Assembly (NCBI RefSeq): GCF_002834225.1
Contig: NZ_NNSR01000046.1
Location: forward strand, 16,810-80,809
Direction: 5' to 3'
Origin: Ruminococcus bromii
GTDB taxonomy: Bacteria > Bacillota > Clostridia > Oscillospirales > Acutalibacteraceae
DNA: 64,000 nt
Positions 1 to 9,128 of this stretch are shown here, one piece after another. The notes under the pieces are model-generated. The model was not told where the DNA came from, did not search any database, and was given only the letters and a program-made list of their open reading frames with translations. A program made the translations under genes and the position numbers. Each line of letters starts with the position of its first letter. The stretch's first letter is position 1.

Positions 1-485
1 TGAATTGCCTGAGTAAGACGGACAACATAATTCTTTGACGCATAGTAGCTTGCAAATGTCGGTCCTGCAAGAAATCCTGCGGCAGAACCTACATTGAGAA
101 TATATCCGCTGTTTCTCTCCGCCATATCTTTAAGAAAAAGCTTTGTGAGAATGTGAACCGTTGAAACATTTGTGTGAATGAGTTCAAGCTCTCTTTCAAG
201 CGGAACATCCAAAAATTTTCCGTATGCTCCAAAGCCTGCGTTGTTGACAAGAAAATCAATCTGTTCATTTTCATTCTTAATATGCTCATACAAATCCAGG
301 CTGTCACTTTCTCGTGAAAAATCAAGCGTAATTACCCTGACATTCACATTTGAAAGTTCCTCTTTCAGCTTATTGAGCTTATCTGTTGAGCGTGATACAA
401 GAATAAGGTCATAACCGAGTTCTGCAAGATATCGGGCAATTTCTTTTCCTATGCCCGAACTTGCACCTGTAATCAAAGCCTTCAT
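1..485 (-). CDS. SDR family NAD(P)-dependent oxidoreductase (partial, 3' end outside window)
   Basis: Short-chain dehydrogenase/reductase whose start lies inside the window and whose C-terminus is cut off by the left edge; about 161 codons are visible. The N-terminus carries the Rossmann dinucleotide motif TGASSGIGK, followed by an NNAG motif near residue 85 and the catalytic YxxxK as YYASK near residue 150. These place it in the classical SDR group; the substrate cannot be told. Its ATG overlaps the TAA stop of the upstream methyltransferase by one base (TAATG), so the two are probably translationally coupled. Confidence 0.88.
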   Translation of the reverse strand, partial: MKALITGASSGIGKEIARYLAELGYDLILVSRSTDKLNKLKEELSNVNVRVITLDFSRESDSLDLYEHIKNENEQIDFLVNNAGFGAYGKFLDVPLERELELIHTNVSTVHILTKLFLKDMAERNSGYILNVGSAAGFLAGPTFASYYASKNYVVRLTQAI

Positions 486-1129
486 TAGTTTTCATCATCC
501 TTCGGTTTTTGTGCTGTGGCACAAAGCCATGTTGTACCTTCCTTAGTGTATGTGTTTATGTTTTGAAAGCCTGCAGATTCAAGTACGGCTCTGATTTCCT
601 GCGGAGTTACCGACTTGATATTCAGCATATTTTCAACCTTTTCCCACTTGAACGGATCATCGTCTGTTCTGAGCATTTCAAAAAGCAGCATAACCGTTCC
701 GCCCTTTTTGAGAACACGAAAAACTTCTTTTACATCATTTTCCTTATCAGGCCAGAAGTAGTAGGTTTCAACTGCCGTGATATTGTCGAATGTATTGTCA
801 TCAAAAGGCATATCGGATACTGATGCCTGAAGAATTTTCGCTTTGTTGCAGAGTATATTTTTTGAATTGAGTTTTTCGGAGGATTTTACCGAGAGTTCGG
901 AATAGTCGATTCCGTAAACCTTGCCGTTGGCAACAATTGAGCAAAGTCGGTCAACGGTTTTTCCGCCGCCGCAGCCTATGTCAAGTACAGTTGCGGTGCG
1001 TTCGATATTCATATGTTCAAGTCCCCATGAGGTGAGGCTTGAATGTCCTTTATTCATAGCCTTAATCATCATTTTGCCCCAAAAGCCGTTTGGCTTTTTA
1101 GCATTCTCCACCAACTTGCGGTATTTCAT
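485..1129 (-). CDS. Class I SAM-dependent methyltransferase
   Basis: Methyltransferase of about 214 residues with the SAM-binding motif I VLDIGCGGG near residue 50, an acidic residue after strand 2 (GIDYSE) and the motif-IV region AVETYYFWPD, typical of small-molecule Methyltransf_11-type enzymes. The target is unknown. I place the start at the ATG at 1129, because GGAGTG lies 6 bases upstream of it; a GTG nine bases further upstream is itself part of that ribosome site. It overlaps the SDR gene by one base, suggesting a two-gene operon. Confidence 0.82.
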   Translation of the reverse strand: MKYRKLVENAKKPNGFWGKMMIKAMNKGHSSLTSWGLEHMNIERTATVLDIGCGGGKTVDRLCSIVANGKVYGIDYSELSVKSSEKLNSKNILCNKAKILQASVSDMPFDDNTFDNITAVETYYFWPDKENDVKEVFRVLKKGGTVMLLFEMLRTDDDPFKWEKVENMLNIKSVTPQEIRAVLESAGFQNINTYTKEGTTWLCATAQKPKDDEN

Positions 1130-1179
1130 AAAAATCACTCCAATCTGAAATTTTCGTCTATTTACTGTCTTGTTGTCTA

Positions 1180-1830
1180 TTATTTACTTTTTCTTCCTGT
1201 TGAATTAAGTTTTTGGAGTAAGAGTGCAAGGAAAAACGCACCGCCTACTATAACGATGAACCAAACAAATGACATATACAACGGTTGATTCATCACACGC
1301 AAAAACGGGTATGGACCGTCAATTGCACCGACTATGTTAAGTATAATAAGCACAATCGCATATATTAATGTAGGGATTGTAGCCGTGAAAGCTGATTTTG
1401 TGTTAAGGTGAGGTTCTTTTTCAAAAAGCACAAACGATAAAATTGTAAGAATCGGACACAAAGTATGTAAAAAGGTGAAGTCTTTGTTAAAAAGCATATA
1501 GAGCCAACCGTTTATGCCATCTCCACGCATCGGGGAAAGTACGGCAAGAACTACGATAAATGTTACCGAAAGCACAGCCGCCGCCATATATTTGAACATT
1601 TGAACCGAGTGCGGAATTTCTTTTCCGCTTTTGAGATATCGCACCTGAAAGCCTGCCATAACCGCACAGGCAACAAGTGCAAACAGGTTGCTGTCCTCAG
1701 TGTAATATACAAGCGGATAGCAGCCTATTTTGAAAAACACGATAATTATTGCGGCAATCTCACAAGCGATAATCGCAAGATTAAATGCCAAAGCTGTTTT
1801 TGTTCGTTTTATTTTAAGTGTATTTTGCAT
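1180..1830 (-). CDS. Six-TM membrane protein, Pr6Pr-like
   Basis: Integral membrane protein of 216 residues with about six hydrophobic segments (near residues 14-35, 48-65, 80-100, 118-135, 150-170 and 185-207). The motif YYTEDSNLFAL after the first segment resembles the F/Y-T-x-x-SN signature of the Pr6Pr/FAR-17a-like membrane family, in which many members have no known activity. The C-terminus is basic (GRKSK), consistent with a cytoplasmic tail. It lies between rlmD and the methyltransferase, all on the minus strand. The family assignment is tentative and no function is claimed. Confidence 0.65.
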   Translation of the reverse strand: MQNTLKIKRTKTALAFNLAIIACEIAAIIIVFFKIGCYPLVYYTEDSNLFALVACAVMAGFQVRYLKSGKEIPHSVQMFKYMAAAVLSVTFIVVLAVLSPMRGDGINGWLYMLFNKDFTFLHTLCPILTILSFVLFEKEPHLNTKSAFTATIPTLIYAIVLIILNIVGAIDGPYPFLRVMNQPLYMSFVWFIVIVGGAFFLALLLQKLNSTGRKSK

Positions 1831-1856
1831 TTTTAATCCTTTTCTATATTATTTTG

Positions 1857-3221
1857 TTAATTTCTTTCAATCAATGCCACGCTTTCTACATGGGAGGTTC
1901 CGGAGAACATATCGCAGGGGGTGATTTCTTTGGGGGTGTAGCCGTTTTCTGTGAAGAATTTTAAATCTCTTGCGAGGGTTGCGGGGTCACAGGATACATA
2001 GACTACACGGCTCGGCGACATTCTTGAAATTGTCTTTACAAGCTCTTCGCCGCAACCTTTTCTCGGTGGGTCAAGGATTACGCAGTCGGGCTTTAAACCC
2101 TCTTTTTCAAGCTGAAATGCGGCATCTGAGGCATCTCCGCAGATAAACCGTGCGTTCTCAATGCCGTTTGCTTTTGCATTTTCATTTGCATCTTTCACGG
2201 CATCTTCAACAATCTCCGCACCGATAAGCTGTTTACAGGAATCCGCCATTGTAAGACCTATTGTACCCGTTCCGCAGTATAAATCAAGCAGAATTTCGTC
2301 AGATTTAAGATTTGCATATTCTTTGGCTTTGCCGTAAAGCTTTTCAGCCTGTTTTCTGTTAATCTGCCAGAACGAAAACGGTGAAATTTTAAACTGCAAT
2401 CCGCAAAGTGTGTCGGTAATATAGTCACTTCCGTAGATTGTTCTGTTTTTTCTGCCGAGAACAACATTTGTTTTTTCTCTGTTAGAATTGATAATCACAC
2501 TTTTTAACTGCGGAAGTTCGGATTTGAGCATTTTCACGAGCAAATCTTCCTGTTTAAGACCGTTTGCGTTGACAACATAGCACACCATAAGCTCGCCTGA
2601 AACCTCGCCGATTCTGATATAAATGTGGCGAAGTCTGCCCTTGCCTGTTGTTTCATCATAAATTTCCGTGTTAGTTTTTGCGATAAAATCTTTTGTGATT
2701 TCAATTACCCTTGCAAAAATTTCGGGCTGTAAAATACAGTCGGTGCAATTGATTATGCGGTGGCTGTGGAATGAATAAAAGCCCGTCACAACATTTCCGT
2801 CACGGTCAAGACCGACAGGATACTGCGCCTTGTTGCGGTATCTTGTGATATTATCCGACGAAATTATCGGCTTGAAAACAACATTATCAAGACCGCCGAT
2901 GCGTGTTACGGCATCCTCAACTCTTTGCTGTTTTATTTTGCATTCTTCTTCATAAGAAATATGTCGCCATGTGCAACCACCGCACTTCATAAAGTTTTCG
3001 CAGTCGGGAGTAATTCTCGCCTTGGACGGAACGAGAATTTCTTCGATTTTGCCGAAAGCGTAGGTTTTCTTAACCTTTAATATACGCACCTTGAGTTCGT
3101 CACCGATTGCAGAACCCTGTACAAAAACGGCAATGCCGTCATCTGTTCTTCCGACTCCGCTGCCCTCGGCAGTTGCCGAAGTTATTGTAAGGTTTACAAT
3201 ATCGTTCTTTTTTAAAGTCAT
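1857..3221 (-). CDS. rlmD: 23S rRNA (uracil-C5)-methyltransferase, RlmD/RlmCD (TrmA superfamily)
   Basis: Makes 5-methyluridine in 23S rRNA with SAM. The 454-residue protein has an N-terminal TRAM domain (residues 1-60), an iron-sulfur cysteine cluster (CENFMKCGGC near 75-85, with a further Cys at INCTDC), and a C-terminal methylase with the SAM motif DLYCGTGTIGL, the DPPRKG motif and the catalytic-cysteine motif YVSCDPATLARD. Length and order match the bacterial RlmD/RlmCD/TrmA family; Firmicutes usually have one enzyme doing both U747 and U1939, so the exact site is inferred. Read alone toward the membrane-protein gene. Confidence 0.93.
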   Translation of the reverse strand: MTLKKNDIVNLTITSATAEGSGVGRTDDGIAVFVQGSAIGDELKVRILKVKKTYAFGKIEEILVPSKARITPDCENFMKCGGCTWRHISYEEECKIKQQRVEDAVTRIGGLDNVVFKPIISSDNITRYRNKAQYPVGLDRDGNVVTGFYSFHSHRIINCTDCILQPEIFARVIEITKDFIAKTNTEIYDETTGKGRLRHIYIRIGEVSGELMVCYVVNANGLKQEDLLVKMLKSELPQLKSVIINSNREKTNVVLGRKNRTIYGSDYITDTLCGLQFKISPFSFWQINRKQAEKLYGKAKEYANLKSDEILLDLYCGTGTIGLTMADSCKQLIGAEIVEDAVKDANENAKANGIENARFICGDASDAAFQLEKEGLKPDCVILDPPRKGCGEELVKTISRMSPSRVVYVSCDPATLARDLKFFTENGYTPKEITPCDMFSGTSHVESVALIERN

Positions 3222-3521
3222 TTTATCACTCTGCCATTTTATGTGTATTTTTAGTTATAATCCTATTCCCCTTTATTTTAGCATTTACTCTACAATTTGG
3301 CAACAATTAAAACACAGTATCCGTACAATACACAAAAATTGCACAAATATCAAATTAGGTATTTATTTTTTTGTCCATTCGTCTTATAATATGAGTATTG
3401 CAGTTCTGTCACGGCATTGCTCTTTGAATGCAAATCAACCTGTGTTCCGACTTAAATACAGGCAAAGCGGAATGATTTTTCCGACAGACAAATATACTTA
3501 TCAGGAATGGAGTGGACTATT
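3222..3521. other. Intergenic region between divergent rlmD and murC
   Basis: A 300-base AT-rich divergent region. A TATAAT hexamer at 3385-3390 reads toward murC but its -35 (TTTATT at 17 bases) is poor. No RNA gene, hairpin terminator or convincing small gene was seen. Confidence 0.4.
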
Positions 3522-4907
3522 GTGAATTACGACAGTCTTATGGATAACATAAAAAGAATACATTTTATCGGTATAGGCGGCAGCGGAATGTGTCCGCTGG
3601 CTGAGATTCTTCACCACGAGGGTTATGAGCTTTCGGGTTCGGATATGAACGAGGGTGAAACTCTTGACAGAATTAAGGGTTACGGCATTCCCGTATTTAT
3701 GGGACACGCCGCAGAAAATATCAAGGGTGCAGAGCTTGTTGTTTACTCAGCGGCTGTTAAGGAAACTAACCCCGAAAGACAGGCAGCAAAGGAACTCGGT
3801 ATTCCGTGCATTGAAAGAAGCGTAATGCTCGGTATTGTTACAAGAAGATACAGAAGAAGTATTGCGGTTTCGGGTACACACGGCAAAACAACTACAACCG
3901 CTATGCTTTCACAGGTGCTTATCGGCAGCGGTTTTGATCCGTCAGCTATTATCGGCGGAAAACTTCCGTTCATCGGAGGTAACAGCTATGTCGGTCACAG
4001 CGATTTAATCGTTTGTGAGGCCTGTGAGTATGTTGACACATTTTTACAGCTCAATCCGTTTATTTCGATTATTCTTAATATTGACGCAGATCATCTTGAC
4101 TACTTCAAGAATCTTGACAACATTAAGAAGTCATTCAACAAATTTGCTCATCAGACAACAGGCTTGCTTGTTATCAACGGTGACGATGAAAACACTCTTG
4201 ATGCCGTAAAGGATGTTGAGATTGAGAAAATCACCTACGGTTTTGGCGAAAACTGCGATTACAGAGCTGAAAACATCAGCGCAGACAAGGGTGTTCACGA
4301 GCAGTTTGACCTTTACTTCAAGGGGGAGAAGCTCACACAGATTAAGCTTATCGTTCCCGGAAAGCACAACATTTATAATGCACTTGCCGCTGCGGCTACT
4401 GCACATTATCTTGGCGCTACTCCGAAGGAAATTTCCGAGAATCTTCACAAGTTCGGCGGTGTTCACAGAAGATTTGAAATTCTCGGCACACCTGACGGAA
4501 TTACCGTTGCCGATGACTTTGCTCATCATCCCACAGAACTTACCGCAACACTCAATGCCGCAATGAAAATGGGCTTTAACAAGGTTTGGGCAATATTCCA
4601 GCCGCATACATTTTCAAGAACAGCCATGCTCCTTGACGATTTTGCGGAGGCTCTTAAAATTCCGGATCAGGCAATTATTTCGGCTATTCTACCTGTTCGT
4701 GAAACAAACACATATAACATCTATTCTACTGACCTCGGTGCAAAAGTTCCGGGTTCTGTATGTCTTGACACATTTGAAGAAATTACCGACTATGTTTGCA
4801 AGAATGCAAAAGAGGGTGACCTCATTCTCACAATGGGCGGTGGTAATGTGTATATGTGTGCCAATATGATTTACAAACAGCTTAAATATATGGAAGAAAA
4901 TAAATAA
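3522..4907 (+). CDS. murC: UDP-N-acetylmuramate--L-alanine ligase
   Basis: Adds L-alanine to UDP-MurNAc with ATP, the first step of peptidoglycan stem-peptide synthesis in the cytoplasm. Visible are the N-terminal UDP-binding motif IGIGGSGM, the Mur ligase P-loop SGTHGKTTTTAM near residue 110, the central ENxDxDH-like segment ILNIDADHLDYF, and the C-terminal ADDFAHHPTE. About 461 residues, the usual MurC length. I prefer the GTG at 3522, with GGAG nine bases upstream, over the ATG at 3507 that sits directly against AGGA. A strong terminator follows. No other mur genes adjoin it. Confidence 0.95.
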   Translation: MNYDSLMDNIKRIHFIGIGGSGMCPLAEILHHEGYELSGSDMNEGETLDRIKGYGIPVFMGHAAENIKGAELVVYSAAVKETNPERQAAKELGIPCIERSVMLGIVTRRYRRSIAVSGTHGKTTTTAMLSQVLIGSGFDPSAIIGGKLPFIGGNSYVGHSDLIVCEACEYVDTFLQLNPFISIILNIDADHLDYFKNLDNIKKSFNKFAHQTTGLLVINGDDENTLDAVKDVEIEKITYGFGENCDYRAENISADKGVHEQFDLYFKGEKLTQIKLIVPGKHNIYNALAAAATAHYLGATPKEISENLHKFGGVHRRFEILGTPDGITVADDFAHHPTELTATLNAAMKMGFNKVWAIFQPHTFSRTAMLLDDFAEALKIPDQAIISAILPVRETNTYNIYSTDLGAKVPGSVCLDTFEEITDYVCKNAKEGDLILTMGGGNVYMCANMIYKQLKYMEENK

Positions 4908-4924
4908 GATTTTTTAAACAAACA

Positions 4925-4962
4925 AAAGAACCGTGCTTTTATGGCACGGTTCTTTTTTTTTT
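4925..4962 (+). terminator. Rho-independent terminator after murC
   Basis: Perfect 12-bp stem (arms 4925-4936 and 4944-4955, with core AGAACCGTGC) and a 7-base loop, continuing into a run of T. It lies 17 bases after the murC stop. Confidence 0.9.
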
Positions 4963-5028
4963 ATTATATTATTTTAAAAAAGGAGTCACGGAATATCTCG
5001 GCTCCTTAATTGATATGACTAATTTTAA

Positions 5029-6150
5029 TTAGAAGTCAAACCTTCTCTTTGCAAAGAACATTCCTGCAACTGCAAATGTAAGAGCTGAAAGAAGAGCAAT
5101 TGAAACTACAGGCGAGTCACCTGTTTTAACAACTCCGTTATCATTGTTATTGTTTGTGCTGTCCTTTAACACAACATCAGATGTTGAAGATGATACATCA
5201 GTTGAAGTTGTCGGATTTGTGTTATCATTACTTTCCGGTGTAATTGTGCCAAGTTCGACAAATGTAAATTCATCACTGTCCTGAACATAAGTTAAAAGGA
5301 CATCACTTTTAATTGTTGTAGTGAAACTTTTTTCAATTACAGTACCTTTACCTGTTGAAATAACGGCAGTATAAGTACCGACAGGGAGATTTTCGGAAGT
5401 ATGCGTATATACACCGTCGTGAGATGAAGGCTGGAAATAGAACATATCTACAATGGTGTCATCTTTCATAAGATAACCCGAGGGTACTTCATAAGGAGCT
5501 TTTTCGGACTCATACACAATAACATCCACTTCATTTGTTACAGTATAGTAGTTGATTCTGACTGAACCGTCTTTAGAAAGGGTGAAATCTTTATCAACTA
5601 AAAAATCATTGCCGTTACGAACATTAACATTATAAGTACCTGCTTTAAGGTTATCAGCAACACCTGTTATGCAATCATAATGTTCTGATGATGTTGAAAG
5701 AAGAATACCTTGAACAAAATCTCCGCCATCGGTTGTGATTAAAGCCTCATATTTTTCATCGGGGGTAAGCGGTTCATCATAAACTACTGCTTCAATATCA
5801 TTCGTCACATAATGGTAGTAAATTCTAACAGAGCCGTCCTTTGTAAGTTTAACTTCCGTTGTTGCAGGCTCGTTAAAATAGGGACTGCCTGTTGCTCCGA
5901 ATTCATAAGTTCCTGCAGTAAGGTTGTTATAAACTGCGGTTACAGTATCATAATGCTCATTTGAATATACCATTTCGGTATTCTTCAAGTCACCTGTTGT
6001 TTTGTTAATGCAATAGCTTTTGAAAGGGTTTTCTTGATCGTCAACAACAGTATCAGGAGTTGAAACTGCACCTACGACTGTTACTGTTGCCACCAAAAGC
6101 ATAGTTGCCACAGTAAGCAGACAAACGATTTTCTTTGTAATTCTTTTCAT
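5029..6150 (-). CDS. Secreted surface protein with three X25-like repeats and a sortase-type C-terminus
   Basis: 373-residue exported protein. Residues 1-30 are a signal peptide (basic start, hydrophobic core, AVS cleavage region). The body holds three tandem repeats of about 90 residues, each with a HYD/HDGVYT element, NLxAGTY or NLPVGTY, and a strand like KDGSVRINYYTVTN. This pattern resembles the X25 beta-sandwich modules of amylopullulanases and starch-binding proteins. A Ser/Thr/Asn-rich linker precedes VKTGD, a hydrophobic segment and the basic end KRRFD, a variant cell-wall sorting signal. Start chosen at 6150 behind GGAGG rather than 45 bases upstream. The starch-binding role is inference; X25 homology is by motif only. 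Confidence 0.7.
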   Translation of the reverse strand: MKRITKKIVCLLTVATMLLVATVTVVGAVSTPDTVVDDQENPFKSYCINKTTGDLKNTEMVYSNEHYDTVTAVYNNLTAGTYEFGATGSPYFNEPATTEVKLTKDGSVRIYYHYVTNDIEAVVYDEPLTPDEKYEALITTDGGDFVQGILLSTSSEHYDCITGVADNLKAGTYNVNVRNGNDFLVDKDFTLSKDGSVRINYYTVTNEVDVIVYESEKAPYEVPSGYLMKDDTIVDMFYFQPSSHDGVYTHTSENLPVGTYTAVISTGKGTVIEKSFTTTIKSDVLLTYVQDSDEFTFVELGTITPESNDNTNPTTSTDVSSSTSDVVLKDSTNNNNDNGVVKTGDSPVVSIALLSALTFAVAGMFFAKRRFDF

Positions 6151-6199
6151 AATTATTCCTCCGTTATTTTTATTATTGCACATTTTGCAATTCAATGTG

Positions 6200-6228
6200 A
6201 TTATAATAGCAAAATTTCACAATTACAA
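6200..6228 (-). promoter_or_regulatory. Predicted sigma-A promoter of the X25-repeat protein gene
   Basis: On the minus strand, -35 TTGTAA (6228-6223) and -10 TATAAT (6205-6200) are separated by exactly 17 bases, 50 bases upstream of the chosen ATG. Confidence 0.65.
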
Positions 6229-6288
6229 GCTATTTTCACGAACGGGAACTATTGCGACACGAACAGAAATAAAATGACACAATACGGC

Positions 6289-6317
6289 TTGCATTTTGCT
6301 GTTAAAACACTTAATAT
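6289..6317 (+). promoter_or_regulatory. Predicted sigma-A promoter of the sensor kinase/regulator operon
   Basis: -35 TTGCAT (6289-6294), 17-base spacer, -10 TAATAT (6312-6317), about 44 bases before the kinase ATG. It is back to back with the promoter of the divergent surface-protein gene, leaving about 60 bases between the two -35 boxes for shared regulation. Confidence 0.65.
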
Positions 6318-6360
6318 ATGTATATACAGCAATAAAATTATGATTTACGGAGAAAAGAAT

Positions 6361-8298
6361 ATGAAAACAAAAAAATTAAAGTATCTTCCTGCCATTGCGG
6401 CATTAGCAATCACTCTGGCAATAATCGGATTTGTTGTCACGGCACTCCTTTTTTCACCCAACAAGCCAGACACTCTTGCCGACACACCAACAGAAAATAT
6501 ATGGAGTTACGAAATTCTAAAGGACGGAAAAGTAAGCTCCGTTTATCCTGTATTTGAAGATAAATTAACTGCAACCGTAAACGATACTGATTTTTCGGCT
6601 TTGTGTATGAAAATAACCCTCCCCGAAATAACCGATGACAAATTTTTGAATTTTTCTCCATCCGGAGTAGCAACCGAGGTGTTCATAGAAAACTATCTTG
6701 CCTATTCAAATATTGATTTGACCGGTGATGACATAAAAAGAAATAAAGACGGATTTCTTGAAATTCCCGATAATTATCTGTTCACGGGACCGTCATATTA
6801 TACCACCGCAAGTATTCCAATATCGCCTGATTTTTCGGGGAATGAAATGAGAATATACACATATTACACGGACGAAAATCCTTATTATTTTACTAAATAT
6901 CCGTCGCTTGCAGATATGTTTCAAAAATCCACAGATGCTGTTGTGGGATCTGTCGGTGCCGTTATTTTATCAACTCTAAGTTTTATTGCGGCAATCGCAT
7001 TATGTCTAATCTTCTTTGTAAGAACAAAAAACGGACATAAAAATTACAAAATCCTACTCATGATATTGTTTTTAATACTGTTTGCTTTAAGATGTGTGTG
7101 TTACTCATCTTCACAGTTGCAAATGAGTTCAAAGGTTCTTTCATCATTCGACTTTTCGATACTATCACGAATATATGTTATACCGATTGTATTCTTCGTA
7201 GCGTTTATGTTCACTAACTGGAGAAAATTCATTCTTCTTGTATCATCTTTTATCCTGCTCGGGACATACTGCATCTGCTACGGATTTTTCAGTGAATCCA
7301 TTGAGTTTATCAATTTTACTGAAGTTTCACTCTCGCTGTACTTTTTGATAACCGTTATAATGCTTGTTTTAGATTTTATTTTTGATGGGCAGAAGTATAA
7401 AAAATACAAAAGTTCAAAATATATTCTGCTGTTTATAATCTGCATTTTTTGCGGTTACACTTTGGCGGCATGTACAAGCGACTCTGACTTTCTAAGTTAC
7501 GGAAATAATATTTTGGGCAGCATTTTTGAATTTGGCGAATTCGCACCCCTCAATACTATGTTCTGCACAGTTACGGCAATTATTTCTGTATTGATAATTA
7601 TCAAAGAATTTATTGACGATTATACGGAGTATAAGAAAAGAATTTTTATAGTAAATGAGCGTGCAAGATATGCTTTGCAGAGCTATCAGATGTTAAAAAA
7701 CGGCGAAAAAGAAACCAAAGCTGCTCGCCACGAAATGAATCATCATATGGTTGCAATTTCGGCTATGCTTGATAATAATGACACTCAGAGAGCCAAAGAG
7801 TACATAGAAAAAGTCACTGACAAGCTTAGCAAACTTCCGAAAATTAAATACTGCGACAATATTCTGATAAACTCAATTACAGGTATATATGCAGAAATAG
7901 CTAACGATAACTGCATTAAATTTGAATGTAGTGCAAATGTTCCGGAACAAATCAGCATTGCCGATGAAGATTTGTGTGTGTTTCTTGAAAACATGTTTGA
8001 CAATGCAATTGAGGCTTGTTTAAAAACCGATACAGAACACAGATTTATAAAAACAGATATTAAAGCAAATAAAAATTTTCTGTTTATCTCCTGTTCAAAC
8101 TGCTGTTTTGAAAATCTTGTATTTGACAAAAACCATTTTCCCATTTCAGGCAAAAGCGACAAAAACAATCACGGGTACGGAATTATTGCGATGAATTCAA
8201 TTTCAGAAAAATATAACAGCATTTTGATAATTGATTGTACTGATAATGTCTTTACGGTAAAAACAAATATGAGCATAATAAGCTCGGAGGGTGAGTAA
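6361..8298 (+). CDS. 7TM sensor histidine kinase, GHKL type
   Basis: Membrane sensor of about 645 residues. TM1 (residues 9-31) is followed by a ~160-residue extracellular domain, then about seven closely spaced TM segments (200-430), a layout like 7TMR-DISM receptors. The cytoplasmic part has a phosphoacceptor helix RHEMNHHMVAISAML and a GHKL ATPase with N-box LENMFDNAIEAC and a glycine box GYGIIAMNS. It should phosphorylate the LytTR regulator that starts at the base after its stop codon. Start taken at 6361, where GGAG lies 8 bases upstream. The ligand is unknown; a sugar is an inference from the neighbouring surface protein. Confidence 0.85.
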   Translation: MKTKKLKYLPAIAALAITLAIIGFVVTALLFSPNKPDTLADTPTENIWSYEILKDGKVSSVYPVFEDKLTATVNDTDFSALCMKITLPEITDDKFLNFSPSGVATEVFIENYLAYSNIDLTGDDIKRNKDGFLEIPDNYLFTGPSYYTTASIPISPDFSGNEMRIYTYYTDENPYYFTKYPSLADMFQKSTDAVVGSVGAVILSTLSFIAAIALCLIFFVRTKNGHKNYKILLMILFLILFALRCVCYSSSQLQMSSKVLSSFDFSILSRIYVIPIVFFVAFMFTNWRKFILLVSSFILLGTYCICYGFFSESIEFINFTEVSLSLYFLITVIMLVLDFIFDGQKYKKYKSSKYILLFIICIFCGYTLAACTSDSDFLSYGNNILGSIFEFGEFAPLNTMFCTVTAIISVLIIIKEFIDDYTEYKKRIFIVNERARYALQSYQMLKNGEKETKAARHEMNHHMVAISAMLDNNDTQRAKEYIEKVTDKLSKLPKIKYCDNILINSITGIYAEIANDNCIKFECSANVPEQISIADEDLCVFLENMFDNAIEACLKTDTEHRFIKTDIKANKNFLFISCSNCCFENLVFDKNHFPISGKSDKNNHGYGIIAMNSISEKYNSILIIDCTDNVFTVKTNMSIISSEGE

Positions 8299-9015
8299 AT
8301 GTACAGAATTGCAATTTGCGATGATGAAAAAATTTTTAACGAATCAGCTCAAGTCTTGCTTGAAAACATTGCACTGAAAAACGGAATTGATATTTCAGTT
8401 GAATCGTATTTGAATGCCGACATATTATTAAACGACCTTGAAAACGGAAATAAATATTTTGACCTTGTTTTGTTTGATATAATCATCGGAAACAAAAACG
8501 GAATTAACATTGCATGCAAAATCAAGCAGAATTTCACGGACATTAAATTTATATTTATGACCTCATATTCCGAATATGCAATTGACGGTTATGAAGCGGA
8601 ACCCTCGGGATTCCTTATTAAGCCTCTGAATGAAGCCAAGTTGAAAAGAGCTTTTTTGAGGGCATTTCAAAATTACAAATCGCAAAGCCTTATAATTAAG
8701 GAAAACGGAAAAAGCCATTCTATCAATTTAAAAAGTATTTTGTATGTTGAAATTTACGGTAAAACTCTCACCTTCCATTTGAAAGATAACAAAATTTTAG
8801 AGCTTACAAAAACGCTTTCAGAGATTATAAAGCTCCTGCCAAAGGATGATTTTATTCAATGTCACAGAAGCTTTTTGGTTGCACTTAATGAAATTGAATC
8901 AATCACAAGATATCAAATTCTTTTAAGCGGAGGAATGAAAATTCCTGTAAGCAAATTAAGATATACTGATGTGCAAAAAGCTTTAATTGAAAGCGCTGCG
9001 GAAAAAAATATATAA
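8299..9015 (+). CDS. LytTR-family response regulator
   Basis: Cognate regulator of the upstream kinase (238 residues). Receiver domain 1-120 with the acidic pair ICDDE at the start, phospho-acceptor Asp in LVLFDIIIG near residue 57, and the conserved FMTSYSEYAIDGYE region. LytTR DNA-binding domain 135-235 with the family motif FIQCHRSFLVALNEI. LytTR regulators of the AgrA/LytR type commonly control surface, adhesion and export genes. Directly abuts the kinase stop codon. Confidence 0.92.
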   Translation: MYRIAICDDEKIFNESAQVLLENIALKNGIDISVESYLNADILLNDLENGNKYFDLVLFDIIIGNKNGINIACKIKQNFTDIKFIFMTSYSEYAIDGYEAEPSGFLIKPLNEAKLKRAFLRAFQNYKSQSLIIKENGKSHSINLKSILYVEIYGKTLTFHLKDNKILELTKTLSEIIKLLPKDDFIQCHRSFLVALNEIESITRYQILLSGGMKIPVSKLRYTDVQKALIESAAEKNI

Positions 9016-9019
9016 AAAT

Positions 9020-9053
9020 GAACAAAGCTCCGTGCGATTACGGAGCTTTGTTC
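9020..9053. terminator. Bidirectional terminator hairpin between the regulator and htrA
   Basis: Perfect 13-bp inverted repeat (9020-9032 and 9041-9053, core CAAAGCTCCG) with an 8-base loop between two convergent genes. The minus-strand side runs into a T-rich tract, so it serves htrA best. Confidence 0.75.
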
Positions 9054-9128
9054 GTTAAGAGAGAGTTTTTTGTCTACAGCTTTGGCTGTATGAATATTTA
9101 TATAAAAAGCTAAAAAGCTTGTTGGCTG

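Noticed and set aside
4131..4607. 158-codon open frame antisense to murC
   Set aside because: It is fully inside murC, has no ribosome site, and its translation has no recognisable domain; it is a codon-bias shadow.
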